This document shows, piece by piece, positions 34,017 through 43,185 of a stretch of DNA of 64,000 nucleotides; position 1 is the first letter of the stretch, and each line of letters begins with the position of its first letter. A program made the position numbers and the translations under genes. The stretch comes from Parapedobacter sp. SGR-10 (GTDB taxonomy: Bacteria; Bacteroidota; Bacteroidia; Sphingobacteriales; Sphingobacteriaceae), in NCBI RefSeq assembly GCF_011030405.1, contig NZ_JAAJTJ010000018.1, positions 1 through 64,000 of the forward strand, written 5' to 3'. The notes beneath the pieces are model-generated. The model did no database searches. It saw nothing but the letters and a program-made list of their open reading frames with translations, and was not told the origin of the DNA.

Positions 34017-36092
34017 ATGAAATTTCTAAAAGCACTTCAGATCTGTGTCATTTCTGGTTTATTATTATGGCAAAGCTGTGCCATCGGTCAAGAATATACA
34101 GATTTACGCAAACTCTTGAACATTCCTTATATAGGCGATATCAAAGGGGCCGCCAAAGCAGATAGGATAGTCTTTACGGTCAATGAAAAAGGACATCGTA
34201 ATATCTATGCCGCCGATGGTCCTAACTATTCGATCCGTAAAGTAACGAGTTTTGACGAAGACGATGCACAGGAGATTACCAGTATGTCGATTAGCAGTGA
34301 CGGCAATTGGGTCGTCTTTGCGCGAGGTGGTGATCATGGTTCCAACAGTGCTGCAGTCGCGGTCAATCCGGCTTCGTTGACCAGTGCAACCAAGATCGAG
34401 GTTTTTTCTCTGTCACTGACGGACAATAAACTCTATAAGGTCGGTGTAGGAGATTTTCCGGTTCTTCATCCTACCAATAAAACAGTCACTTATCTCAGAG
34501 GGGGGAATGTGTGGAGCTCTCCACTTGGACGAGAGGGAGCGGGCAAACAACTTTTTGCTATGCGGGGTTCAGCAGGCAATATACAGTGGTCTCCCGATGG
34601 TTCCCAGTTGGCTTTCGTTTCCCGTCGCGGCACATACAGCTTTATCGGTGTGTACCAAAATGCGGGTAAACGCCTGAAATGGGTTGGTCCTTCGTTCTAC
34701 ACCGATGCGTTTCCGCAATGGTCTCCCGATGGAAAAAAAATAGCTTTCGTAAGACGTGAACCTACAGGAGGAGTTATCGATTCTCTGAATACTGCCATAT
34801 CACGGTCTTGGTCCGTCATGATCGCAGATCTGTCTTCGGACAAGGTAGAAAAAGTATATGCATCCCCATCCAAGAGACGTGCAGGTTACCCACGCATCGG
34901 TGGAGGGGTCAATCTACGTTGGAAAAATGCGAATTACATCACTTTCATGTCTTATGAAGATGGATGGCCACATCTCTATAGATTGGATGCCAGGAGCAAA
35001 GCTGTACAGCAGCTGACAAAAGGAAGTTTCACGGTCGAAGATATCGCTTACGATTCCAAAGGAGAGTACATCGTCTTCGCGGCGAATACGGGTAAGGACA
35101 AATTCGACTTCGAACGTTCCCATGTCGGCAGGGTCAGCCTGGCCAACGCTAACATGGAAATCCTGACCGAAGGGGAAGGGATAGAATCCTCACCATTCTT
35201 CTATCATGGAGACAATCTGATCGGGTTCAAGTCCAGCACCTACGACAAGCCTGTACAGCCCAAAGTGCATGATGTACGTACAGCAAAACAGCTTGCCGTA
35301 GCGGATGAACTTTTCAAAGGTGTGCAGACAGGTTTTGTGAAGCCTACGCAGGTATCCATCACGTCGGAAGATGGTGTGAAATTTAGTTCGCAATATTTCA
35401 AGCCACAAGGGAACAAGAAAAACCTACCTGCCGTGGTGTATATACACGGCGGGCCTCGTCGGCAAATGTACTTAGGCTGGCACCACCGGGATTATTATTT
35501 TTACGACTACATTACTTGTCAATATTTGGTACAGCAAGGGTTTGCAGTCTTGTCCGTCAATTACAGGACAGGTACAGGATATGGGTATGATTTTCAAAAC
35601 CCTAAAGCAGCCGGAGCGTTGGGCGCATCAGAATACAAGGACATCTTGGCCGCCGGAAAATGGCTGGCTGGACAATCTGATGTGGATCCCAATAAGGTCG
35701 GGGTTTTCGGAGGCTCTTATGGAGGGTTCCTGACTGCAATGGCCTTGGCCAAAAATTCGGACGTATTCAAGGCTGGGGTGGATATACATGGGGTACACAA
35801 CAGGCTTCGTGACAGGGATCCTAACTCCAGTCGAACTGCCAGACTGAATTGGGATTCTTCGCCTTCCCGTTGGGTAGATACCTGGAAATCTCCTGTGCTT
35901 TTGATACACGGTGATGATGACGGAAATGTAGGGTTTTGGCACAGTATAGATTTGTACAAAAGACTAAAAGTACGTAATGTCGACGTGGAAGTGCTGGTAT
36001 TGCCGGATGAAAACCACCACTGGCAATTGTTTGAAAACTTGATTAAGGTTAAGGAAGCAACCGTTGACTTTTTGATCCGAAAATTAAAATAA
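34017..36092 (+). CDS. Exported S9 prolyl-oligopeptidase-family peptidase with PD40 beta-propeller
   Basis: 691 residues. Signal peptide (ICVISGLLLWQSCAIGQ), which could also be read as lipoprotein-like. A TolB/PD40-type propeller at about 50-420 shows repeats such as WSPDGSQLAFVSRRG and WSPDGKKIAFVRREP. The catalytic alpha/beta-hydrolase domain at about 450-691 has YIHGGPRRQM, the nucleophile elbow GGSYGG with S567, an Asp in HGDDDGNVGF and a His in DENHHW. These enzymes cut short peptides, often after proline, or release N-terminal dipeptides. The protein is probably periplasmic and acts on peptides entering through the locus. Confidence 0.93.
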   Translation: MKFLKALQICVISGLLLWQSCAIGQEYTDLRKLLNIPYIGDIKGAAKADRIVFTVNEKGHRNIYAADGPNYSIRKVTSFDEDDAQEITSMSISSDGNWVVFARGGDHGSNSAAVAVNPASLTSATKIEVFSLSLTDNKLYKVGVGDFPVLHPTNKTVTYLRGGNVWSSPLGREGAGKQLFAMRGSAGNIQWSPDGSQLAFVSRRGTYSFIGVYQNAGKRLKWVGPSFYTDAFPQWSPDGKKIAFVRREPTGGVIDSLNTAISRSWSVMIADLSSDKVEKVYASPSKRRAGYPRIGGGVNLRWKNANYITFMSYEDGWPHLYRLDARSKAVQQLTKGSFTVEDIAYDSKGEYIVFAANTGKDKFDFERSHVGRVSLANANMEILTEGEGIESSPFFYHGDNLIGFKSSTYDKPVQPKVHDVRTAKQLAVADELFKGVQTGFVKPTQVSITSEDGVKFSSQYFKPQGNKKNLPAVVYIHGGPRRQMYLGWHHRDYYFYDYITCQYLVQQGFAVLSVNYRTGTGYGYDFQNPKAAGALGASEYKDILAAGKWLAGQSDVDPNKVGVFGGSYGGFLTAMALAKNSDVFKAGVDIHGVHNRLRDRDPNSSRTARLNWDSSPSRWVDTWKSPVLLIHGDDDGNVGFWHSIDLYKRLKVRNVDVEVLVLPDENHHWQLFENLIKVKEATVDFLIRKLK

Positions 36093-36191
36093 AGTGACGG
36101 AGGTGATGATAGTGATGTAGTTATGAAGGCGAAACGCATACCTCCATAACCTCCTTCACCTCCATAACTTACATAACTTTAAAATAAATGA
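36084..36191. repeat. TTTAAAATAAAGTGA-flanked palindromic element, copy 1
   Basis: TTAAAATAAAGTGA (36084-36097) and TTAAAATAAATGA (36179-36191) flank an imperfect palindrome of about 80 bp. The left repeat contains the stop codon of the S9 gene and the right repeat contains the ATG of the next gene. Copy 2 is at 44921-45036. Confidence 0.75.
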
Positions 36192-37513
36192 ATAAATTAA
36201 CAGCTATAATCGCTTATTGCATAGGGGCATGTGCTCTGTCTTCTTACAGTGCTGAGGTGCAGGCACAAAATGTATTTGATATCAGCCAGGATGAGTTGCT
36301 CAATACGGCACATGTAGGTTTTAAGGTAGTGGATCTAGACACGCGCCAAGTGTTGTATGCGTTCAATTCGGATAAGCATTTTGTTCCGGCCAGCAATACC
36401 AAACTGTGGACGATGTACACCACGTTACAATTGTGTGGGGATAGCATTCCCGGATGGTCTATCGCATCGGATGCCCAGACACTCTATATCGAACCTAATG
36501 GTGATCCCACATTTCTGCAACGTGAGTTTAAGGAGCAAAAACTGTTTGACCTTTTGAAGAGTACGGACAAGACGATCTGTTTTGTGTTGCCGAGTGCTAA
36601 AGGATTCGGACGTTTGGGATCGGGCTGGTCTTGGGGTACTTGGCAATCTACAGGCTCACCCGAACGTAGCGTGATGCCGATATATGGTAATCTCGTACGT
36701 TTTTACAGGAATAAGGGAAATAAGGTCACGGCCAGACCATCGTATTTTAATTCCAGTATTCAGCAACCTTCTGTCGACATCATGAGTGATTATGTAACCG
36801 TTTTACGGGCAGAGCACAGCAATGAGTTTAACGTGGTGAAAAATACCAAAGGACATAGAGCGGTTCGCCCATTTACACATTTGGACAATGATTCTCTGGT
36901 GTATCTGCTGCTTAAAGATACCTTGCAAAATGTGAAACCGGATGTGCGTATGCAGCTTGTCCGCAAACGTCCCGAAGGAGTGAAGTTTCGCCCATTCCAT
37001 ACGGTGCCGACAGATCAGCTAGCCGGAATCATGATGAAGCGTAGTGACAATTTTTATGCTGAACAGATGCTGTTGATGTCGGGTAAGGTCAAGTTTGGAA
37101 CGTTTGATGAGGCGAAGATACGTAAGTATGTACAGGAGGATCTGCTGAAAGATGTGTGGGTCAAGGGAAAATGGGTAGATGGAAGCGGTCTGAGCCGTGG
37201 CAATCTGATTTCACCGGACGAATTTGTCAATCTATTGCAAAAGATCTATAACAGCAAGGATTTTGAGCGGGTAAAGAAAATTTTGCCTGCCGGCAATGAA
37301 GGTACATTGGAGGGCTACTACAAAGGCTACGAAAATAATATCTCTGCCAAGACGGGAGGACTCACGAATCATGTGTCTATAAGCGGCTACCTCAAAACCA
37401 AGAGCGGCAAGAACCTGGGTTTTTCCTTTTTGGTCAGTAATATTGTCGTGAATAGAGCGGTGTATAGAAAGGAAATGGAAAAAGTCGTGACAAGGATTAT
37501 CGATAATTATTAG
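36188..37513 (+). CDS. dacB: D-alanyl-D-alanine carboxypeptidase/endopeptidase, S13 (PBP4) family
   Basis: 441 residues, signal peptide ending near AEVQAQ. The penicillin-binding motifs are all present: SxxK at S69-K72 (SNTKLW), the SxN region DGSGLSRGNLIS at about 331-342 and KTG at 388-390 (KTGGLTNHVSISGY). The extra domain between motifs one and two is typical of class C type-4 proteins. It trims or cuts cross-links in peptidoglycan stem peptides in the periplasm. It lies downstream of the S9 gene with a palindromic element between them, so membership in the peptide locus is positional only. Confidence 0.93.
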   Translation: MNKLTAIIAYCIGACALSSYSAEVQAQNVFDISQDELLNTAHVGFKVVDLDTRQVLYAFNSDKHFVPASNTKLWTMYTTLQLCGDSIPGWSIASDAQTLYIEPNGDPTFLQREFKEQKLFDLLKSTDKTICFVLPSAKGFGRLGSGWSWGTWQSTGSPERSVMPIYGNLVRFYRNKGNKVTARPSYFNSSIQQPSVDIMSDYVTVLRAEHSNEFNVVKNTKGHRAVRPFTHLDNDSLVYLLLKDTLQNVKPDVRMQLVRKRPEGVKFRPFHTVPTDQLAGIMMKRSDNFYAEQMLLMSGKVKFGTFDEAKIRKYVQEDLLKDVWVKGKWVDGSGLSRGNLISPDEFVNLLQKIYNSKDFERVKKILPAGNEGTLEGYYKGYENNISAKTGGLTNHVSISGYLKTKSGKNLGFSFLVSNIVVNRAVYRKEMEKVVTRIIDNY

Positions 37514-37541
37514 GATTTAGGCTGTATCGCTGTATGAATAA

Positions 37542-37569
37542 GTAGAGACGCGATGCATCGCGTCTCTAC
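37542..37569. repeat. Perfect 28-bp palindrome (GTAGAGACGCGATG arms)
   Basis: GTAGAGACGCGATG joined directly to its complement, 28 bp after the dacB stop. Palindromes with this GTAGAGACGCGA arm are widespread dispersed repeats. It may act as a terminator hairpin, but no T-run follows. Confidence 0.85.
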
Positions 37570-37726
37570 AAAGACCTGTCACAAATAGAAGGTACCGTAA
37601 CAGATAGAGACGGACAAGATCAACCTTAGGCCATACTCAAAGTAGCTCATGCACTTGAAACTGACTTAAGAGATCTGTTCCCTTTAATCGGGAAAGGAGA
37701 AGGTTCCTAAGAAAACCCATCTTCCC

Positions 37727-37757
37727 TTTGGGGGTTAAGTGGAAAACACTACCTTTG
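37727..37757 (+). promoter_or_regulatory. Promoter of engB, three bases from the start codon
   Basis: TTTG (37727-37730), 19 bp, TACCTTTG (37750-37757): a full consensus match. Only TTT separates it from the ATG at 37761, so the transcript is probably leaderless or nearly so. Confidence 0.75.
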
Positions 37758-37760
37758 TTT

Positions 37761-38381
37761 ATGCTTGTAAAAACTGCCGAATTTCTCACGAGTAACACCA
37801 AGGTTGATAAGCTTCCTGCACCTACACTGCCCGAATATGCTTTTATCGGGCGATCCAACGTAGGGAAATCTTCGTTGATCAATGCCATGACAAACCGTAA
37901 AGGTTTGGCCAAAACCTCTCAAACTCCGGGAAAAACACAGCTCATCAATCATTTTGTCATCAATGGCGATTGGTATCTGGTCGACCTGCCGGGTTATGGT
38001 TTTGCGCGGACTTCCAAAAAGAACCGTGCCGAATGGGAGCGCTTTATCCGTCGCTACCTGACGCGCCGCGAAAACCTGCAATGTGTCTTTGTACTGATCG
38101 ATAGCCGGCATGAGCCGCAAAAGATAGATCTGGACTTCTGCTGTTGGCTCGGGGAAAATGGCTTGCCTTTCCTGTTGGTCTTTACCAAAGCCGATAAACA
38201 GTCCGGAGTCAAATCGGACCAAAATATAGCTAAGTTTCGTAAGGCCTTGTTGAGTTGGTTTGAGGAAGTGCCTCCGCATTTTTTGACTTCTGCCGAAACG
38301 AAGCAGGGTACAGATGAAATCCTGTCCATGATCGCGGATATAAATTCCAGATTCGAACCGCCAGTCATAGAGAATAATTAA
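37761..38381 (+). CDS. engB: Ribosome biogenesis GTP-binding protein EngB/YsxC
   Basis: 206 residues from ATG 37761; an in-frame ATG 11 codons earlier precedes the promoter and is rejected. Cytoplasmic GTPase needed for late assembly of the large ribosomal subunit. G1 is GRSNVGKSS near 28-36, then the G2-like TPGKTQLIN, G3 DLPGYGFA and G4 TKADK. The length is normal for the family. It has its own promoter. The prenyltransferase gene follows after 71 bp. Confidence 0.97.
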   Translation: MLVKTAEFLTSNTKVDKLPAPTLPEYAFIGRSNVGKSSLINAMTNRKGLAKTSQTPGKTQLINHFVINGDWYLVDLPGYGFARTSKKNRAEWERFIRRYLTRRENLQCVFVLIDSRHEPQKIDLDFCCWLGENGLPFLLVFTKADKQSGVKSDQNIAKFRKALLSWFEEVPPHFLTSAETKQGTDEILSMIADINSRFEPPVIENN

Positions 38382-38452
38382 TATTTACGATTTATGATTT
38401 GCGAATTACGATTTTTTGAACTTTAAACTTGTTACTTTCCGCCCTTCCCCCA

Positions 38453-39307
38453 ATGAAGAAATACATGTCTTTGGTGCTATTTGCACACAGTATATTTGCT
38501 TTGCCCTTTGCGATTATCGGTTTTGTTTTGGCGGTCACTACGACCGGGCACTCTTTCAGTGTAAAACTGTTTTTGCTGATGCTGCTCTGTATGGTGACGG
38601 CACGCAATGCAGCTATGGCTTTCAATCGTTACCTGGATAGGGATGTAGATGCTTTGAATCCACGTACGGCTGTGCGTGATATTCCGGCAGGGCGTATAAC
38701 GGCAAAAAATGCGCTGTCCTTTACTATTGTGAATAGCGTCATTTTTACCTTGGCTACTTATTTTATCAACCCTTTATGTTTGGTATTGTCGCCCGTAGCA
38801 CTCTTTGTGATCCTGTTTTACTCGTATATGAAACGTATTTCTCCACTTTGCCATTTGGTACTCGGATTGGGATTAGGGTTAGCACCTGTAGGCGCTTATT
38901 TGGCCGTAACGGGACAATTTGCTATTGTACCCATATTTTATGGCTTGGCGGTATTGACCTGGGTTAGTGGATTTGACATTATCTATGCTTTGCAGGACGA
39001 AGAATTTGATCGTCAGCATGGGTTAAACTCTATTCCGGCCAATTTTGGAGGTAAGAAGGCATTGCGTATTTCCGAGGTATTACACGTATTGTCACTGATA
39101 TTTGTGGTGTTGCCGGTCTTTTATATGCCTGTGGGTCTATTTTATTACCTTGGAATATTGGTCTATGCAGGACTTTTGCTTTATCAGCACCGTATCGTCA
39201 GCCCTACAGATCTGAGTAGGGTAAATCGGGCATTTATGACTACCAATGGTATTGCTTCAGTGGTATTTATGTGCTTTTATTTGTTGGATATCTGGTTCAA
39301 AAATTGA
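38453..39307 (+). CDS. UbiA-family prenyltransferase
   Basis: 284 residues from ATG 38453 with eight or nine membrane helices. The two aspartate-rich motifs are NRYLDRDVDALNPRT (about 60-75) and DEEFDRQHGLNSIP (about 183-196), which bind Mg and the prenyl diphosphate. UbiA-like enzymes attach a polyprenyl chain to an aromatic ring. In Bacteroidetes, which make menaquinone, this subtype is often annotated as 4-hydroxybenzoate octaprenyltransferase or, in futalosine-pathway species, MqnP. Which of these applies cannot be decided from the sequence alone. No quinone genes are adjacent. Confidence 0.88.
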   Translation: MKKYMSLVLFAHSIFALPFAIIGFVLAVTTTGHSFSVKLFLLMLLCMVTARNAAMAFNRYLDRDVDALNPRTAVRDIPAGRITAKNALSFTIVNSVIFTLATYFINPLCLVLSPVALFVILFYSYMKRISPLCHLVLGLGLGLAPVGAYLAVTGQFAIVPIFYGLAVLTWVSGFDIIYALQDEEFDRQHGLNSIPANFGGKKALRISEVLHVLSLIFVVLPVFYMPVGLFYYLGILVYAGLLLYQHRIVSPTDLSRVNRAFMTTNGIASVVFMCFYLLDIWFKN

Positions 39308-39406
39308 AGTAGTAAGATTTTTTTACAATATAAGTGATAAAAATTATTGTCATTCCATTTTGAAATACTAATATTTGCAGAAATCTTTAGTCTCTGACAA
39401 AGATGG

Positions 39407-39571
39407 AACCACATAGTAACATAGTTTTTATTGTTCTATTTTCTGAAACACATAGATGCCAAAGGGCATGACAATAGTTTTTATATAGACTATGTCAGAA
39501 GTTCACTTCCTATGTAATATCCTTTTTTCAGAGATTAACATACGGGAAATGTCTATGTTTCTATTGTGGTT
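39407..39571. repeat. AACCACATAG-type inverted-repeat element
   Basis: AACCACATAGTAACATAG (39407-39424) pairs imperfectly with the 19 bases ending TTGTGGTT (39553-39571). The inside has further CACATAG/CTATGT pieces. It fills most of the 299-bp space before topA, where I see no gene. Similar ACCACATAG...CTATGTGGT repeats are, to my knowledge, common in this group. Confidence 0.65.
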
Positions 39572-39606
39572 AGAAAAGGGTCGACTAAATATAAAGGTAG
39601 AATTTA

Positions 39607-41958
39607 ATGGCTAAAAATTTATTAATAGTAGAGTCGCCGGCGAAGGCAAAAACAATAGAGGGTTATCTGGGTAGCGATTTTTTGGTAAAGTCCAGTTATG
39701 GACATATTCGGGATTTGGTAAAGACAGATGACGCGATCGATACTGATAATAAATTTGAACAAAAATATGAAGTGCCATCGGACAAGAAAGCCGTAGTCAG
39801 TGAGTTGAAGAAATTGGCCAAATCTGCCGAGACCGTCTGGCTCGCTTCCGATGAGGACCGGGAGGGAGAAGCTATTTCGTGGCACCTGTATGAGACCTTG
39901 GGTTTGAAGGAGGATAATACAAAACGTATTGTTTTTCATGAGATCACCCAGCCGGCTATCTTAAAGGCTATTGAAAGTCCCCGTAAGATCGACTACAATC
40001 TGGTCAATGCGCAGCAAGCCAGACGCGTATTGGATAGATTGGTTGGTTTTGAACTGTCTCCCGTATTGTGGAGAAAGGTAAAACCATCCCTTTCGGCAGG
40101 ACGTGTACAATCCGTGGCGGTGCGGCTGATCGTAGAGCGTGAACGTGAGATCAATCGGTTCCAAGCGGAGGCCTCTTTTAAGGTTGTCGCTATCTTCCGC
40201 ACAGGAAAAGGAAAGGAGATCGTCAAAGCAGAGCTGCCACAGCGATTTGCCAAAAAAGAAGAGGCTCAGCAATTTTTAAAAGACTGTATCCAAGCCGAAT
40301 TCGAAGTTTCGAACCTGGAGAAAAAACCAAGCAAACGCAATCCGGCAGCGCCTTTTACGACATCTACCTTGCAGCAGGAGGCCAGTAGAAAATTGGGCTT
40401 TTCCGTAGCACGTACGATGCAGGTAGCACAGCGCCTGTACGAAGCTGGCCGTATCACCTACATGCGTACTGACTCGGTCAATCTATCCGACACAGCTATA
40501 CAGGCGGCACAGGCTGAAATTGTAAAAGCTTATGGTGACAAATACCATAAGATGCGTAAATACAAAACAAAATCTGCCGGAGCACAGGAAGCCCACGAGG
40601 CCATCCGCCCAACATATTTTTCGCATCACACTATTGACGGGGATCCTTCGGAAAAACGTTTGTATGAATTGATATGGAAACGTGCCATCGCCTCGCAGAT
40701 GAGTGAAGCTGAATTTGAAAAGACCGTGGCTAAGGTACATATATCCACACGTCCGGAAGAGCTTACGGCTTCGGGCGAGATTATGAAATTTGACGGATTT
40801 CTAAAGGTATATATAGAATCGACGGACGAAGATATGGAGCTGATGGGGGACGAGGATTCGGACAATGCGCTATTGCCACCATTGGAAAAGGGACAAGCAC
40901 TCTATCTCAACGAAATGACGGCTACCGAACGTTTTTCTCGACCACCGGCTCGTTATACGGAGGCTTCTCTGGTCAAAAAGTTGGAAGAATTGGGTATTGG
41001 TCGTCCTTCTACTTACGCACCTACGATTTCGACTATTCAAAATAGGGGGTATGTCGTCAAGGAAGACCGCGATGGCAAACCTCGGAATTATCAAGTGTTA
41101 ACCTTGTCCGATGATGCAGTCAAAGAACAGGTAAAAACGGAGATGACAGGCGTAGAACGCAACAAGATGTTCCCTACGGATATCGGTGTATTGGTCAATG
41201 ATTTTTTGGTCGAGCATTTCAAAGGAATTGTGGACTTCAATTTTACTGCAAAGGTAGAGAAGGAATTCGACGAGATCGCTCAAGGTCAAAAAGAGTGGAC
41301 GGATATGCTGGAAGGTTTCTACCGTCCATTTCATGAAGAGGTGGAAGATACGCTCGAAAATGCCGATCGTGCGACGAATGAACGTATATTGGGAACGGAT
41401 CCCGCTACGGGTAAGCCGGTCAGTGTACGTGTAGGACGTTTTGGACCTTTGGTGCAGATCGGAACGGCCGAAGATGAAGAAAAACCTCGGTTTGCTTCTT
41501 TGCGTAAAGGACAGATGATCGAAACCATCATCTTGGAGGAAGCGTTGGATCTGTTCAACCTCCCTAAGAAAGTAGGTGTATTCGAAGATAAGGATATGAC
41601 TGTAGCTATTGGCCGTTTTGGCCCCTACATCCGTCACAATTCGGCGTTCTATTCTCTTCCGAAAGGGATGGACCCGTTGGATGTGACGGAAGAAGAAGCC
41701 ATTGAAATCATCCAAACGAAACGTCAAAAAGATATCGAAAAGGTCATCCGTGTTTTTGATGAAAATCCGGAGGCACAGATTGAAAATGGTCGTTGGGGGC
41801 CATTCATACGTTTTGGAAAGCAGAACCTTAAAATCCCAAAGGGTACAGACGTAAATCAGATCACCTATGAGGATGTATTGAAATGGGCAGAGCAGGATAC
41901 AAAAGGAGCGAAATCTGCAAAAGGTAGTGCGAAAAAATCTACTACCCGAAAAAAATAG
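39607..41958 (+). CDS. topA: DNA topoisomerase I
   Basis: 783 residues. It relaxes negative supercoils by single-strand passage. An N-terminal TOPRIM domain (LIVESPAKAKTIEGYLG; ASDEDREGEAISWHL) is followed by the type IA core with the active tyrosine Y285 in GRITYMRTDS. The C-terminal third has three repeats (VRVGRFGPLVQIG; VAIGRFGPYIRHN; NGRWGPFIRFG) in place of the zinc fingers of the Escherichia coli enzyme, and a Lys/Ser-rich tail (KSAKGSAKKSTTRKK). It heads a probable operon with the unknown gene at 41967 (8 bp gap) and cmk. Confidence 0.98.
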   Translation: MAKNLLIVESPAKAKTIEGYLGSDFLVKSSYGHIRDLVKTDDAIDTDNKFEQKYEVPSDKKAVVSELKKLAKSAETVWLASDEDREGEAISWHLYETLGLKEDNTKRIVFHEITQPAILKAIESPRKIDYNLVNAQQARRVLDRLVGFELSPVLWRKVKPSLSAGRVQSVAVRLIVEREREINRFQAEASFKVVAIFRTGKGKEIVKAELPQRFAKKEEAQQFLKDCIQAEFEVSNLEKKPSKRNPAAPFTTSTLQQEASRKLGFSVARTMQVAQRLYEAGRITYMRTDSVNLSDTAIQAAQAEIVKAYGDKYHKMRKYKTKSAGAQEAHEAIRPTYFSHHTIDGDPSEKRLYELIWKRAIASQMSEAEFEKTVAKVHISTRPEELTASGEIMKFDGFLKVYIESTDEDMELMGDEDSDNALLPPLEKGQALYLNEMTATERFSRPPARYTEASLVKKLEELGIGRPSTYAPTISTIQNRGYVVKEDRDGKPRNYQVLTLSDDAVKEQVKTEMTGVERNKMFPTDIGVLVNDFLVEHFKGIVDFNFTAKVEKEFDEIAQGQKEWTDMLEGFYRPFHEEVEDTLENADRATNERILGTDPATGKPVSVRVGRFGPLVQIGTAEDEEKPRFASLRKGQMIETIILEEALDLFNLPKKVGVFEDKDMTVAIGRFGPYIRHNSAFYSLPKGMDPLDVTEEEAIEIIQTKRQKDIEKVIRVFDENPEAQIENGRWGPFIRFGKQNLKIPKGTDVNQITYEDVLKWAEQDTKGAKSAKGSAKKSTTRKK

Positions 41959-41966
41959 TTCGGATC

Positions 41967-42380
41967 ATGAAAAAGGATTTGCCGCCAAATATCGTGGAGG
42001 ATATTTCCATTGCAGTTGTCCTGGAGAGTGAAGCTCCAGGGGTAAAAAACTGGATGGTATATCTGATCAATGAGAAAGAGGTTGCCCTAAAAAATGTATT
42101 CGTCACCTCCAAAGGCTATGGAATTAAGGACCATAAAGAGGTAAAGACCTCTACGTTACGCCACTTTGTCGGTGATGTAGCACCTCGGAGTTCCTTTAAG
42201 ATAGAACTCATTGATCAGCAGGTTTTTGGGTTGACTAATGAATATTGGCTCAGTTATTATATCGATGACACGATCTACGACAAAAAATATATTTTTCTCC
42301 CGGAGAGTATTGTTGATGAACACCTTTCCAAGATTCCATTGATCCATAAGCCCGGTATTTTGATAGGAGGAAATAATTGA
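41967..42380 (+). CDS. Conserved hypothetical protein between topA and cmk
   Basis: 137 residues, no signal peptide or membrane segment. Notable stretches are NIVEDISIAVVLESEAPG, WMVYLINEKEVALKNVFVTS and FLPESIVDEHLSKIPLI. I recall Bacteroidetes-restricted proteins of this kind, sometimes mislabelled as a tRNA synthetase subunit, but can assign no function. The predicted structure is mostly beta-strand. Tight spacing on both sides (8 and 6 bp) shows co-expression with topA and cmk, which suggests a basic cellular role. Confidence 0.8.
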   Translation: MKKDLPPNIVEDISIAVVLESEAPGVKNWMVYLINEKEVALKNVFVTSKGYGIKDHKEVKTSTLRHFVGDVAPRSSFKIELIDQQVFGLTNEYWLSYYIDDTIYDKKYIFLPESIVDEHLSKIPLIHKPGILIGGNN

Positions 42381-42386
42381 TATAAC

Positions 42387-43067
42387 ATGGCTCGAAATAA
42401 TTTTGTCATTGCAATAGATGGTTTCTCCTCCTGTGGTAAGAGCACGGTGGCTAAAGCCTTGGCCAAGAAACTGAATTTTGTATTTATAGACAGTGGAGCT
42501 ATGTACCGTGCAGTGACACTGTATTTATTGCGCCATGCTATTGATCTAAACAATACCCAAGCTATCTCGAAGGCATTACAGGATATTCGGATCGATTTTG
42601 TACCTCAGTCTGATCGTACATTGATTTATCTGAATGATGAAGATGTATCTGAGGAAATCCGTCGTATGGAAATTTCCGATAGAGTCAGTGAAGTGAGTGC
42701 AATCAAAGAGGTTAGACAAGCCATGGTGGCCCAGCAGCAGCAGTTGGGAAGCAGGAGAAATATCGTGATGGATGGACGGGATATCGGTACGACCGTATTT
42801 CCGGATGCTGATCTCAAGATATTTATGACCGCTGCGCCGATGGTTCGTGCAGAGCGACGCTACAAAGAGCTGTTGGGCAAAGGTGAGTCGGTAAGCTTGG
42901 AGGAAGTATTGGCCAATCTCGCCCATCGGGACCATATTGATAGCACACGTGCAGAAAGTCCTTTGCGACAAGCGGAAGATGCTGTTGTCCTTGACAATTC
43001 TGACCTCACCCAAGAGGAACAGCTAGAGTTTGTCGTCGAAGAGTACTTGAAGAGAAAGAGTAGATAA
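42387..43067 (+). CDS. cmk: Cytidylate kinase
   Basis: 226 residues. It phosphorylates CMP and dCMP with ATP. The P-loop GFSSCGKSTVAKAL is near residue 11, YRAVTLYLL contributes to the nucleotide site, and DGRDIGTTVFPDADLKIFMT with the following RAERRYKEL is the CMP-binding signature. A normal-length family member. It starts 6 bp after the preceding gene and is the last clear gene of the topA operon. Confidence 0.97.
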   Translation: MARNNFVIAIDGFSSCGKSTVAKALAKKLNFVFIDSGAMYRAVTLYLLRHAIDLNNTQAISKALQDIRIDFVPQSDRTLIYLNDEDVSEEIRRMEISDRVSEVSAIKEVRQAMVAQQQQLGSRRNIVMDGRDIGTTVFPDADLKIFMTAAPMVRAERRYKELLGKGESVSLEEVLANLAHRDHIDSTRAESPLRQAEDAVVLDNSDLTQEEQLEFVVEEYLKRKSR

Positions 43068-43185
43068 AGCCTTTTAGAATCCAAGTCAGAATACAGGCCT
43101 ATTGAGGCTTTGGCCGCTAATTTTTATACCGTTGATTTATTAGGCATCTTTTTTGCAGTACAGTGGAAAAAACAATAGGAGGATT

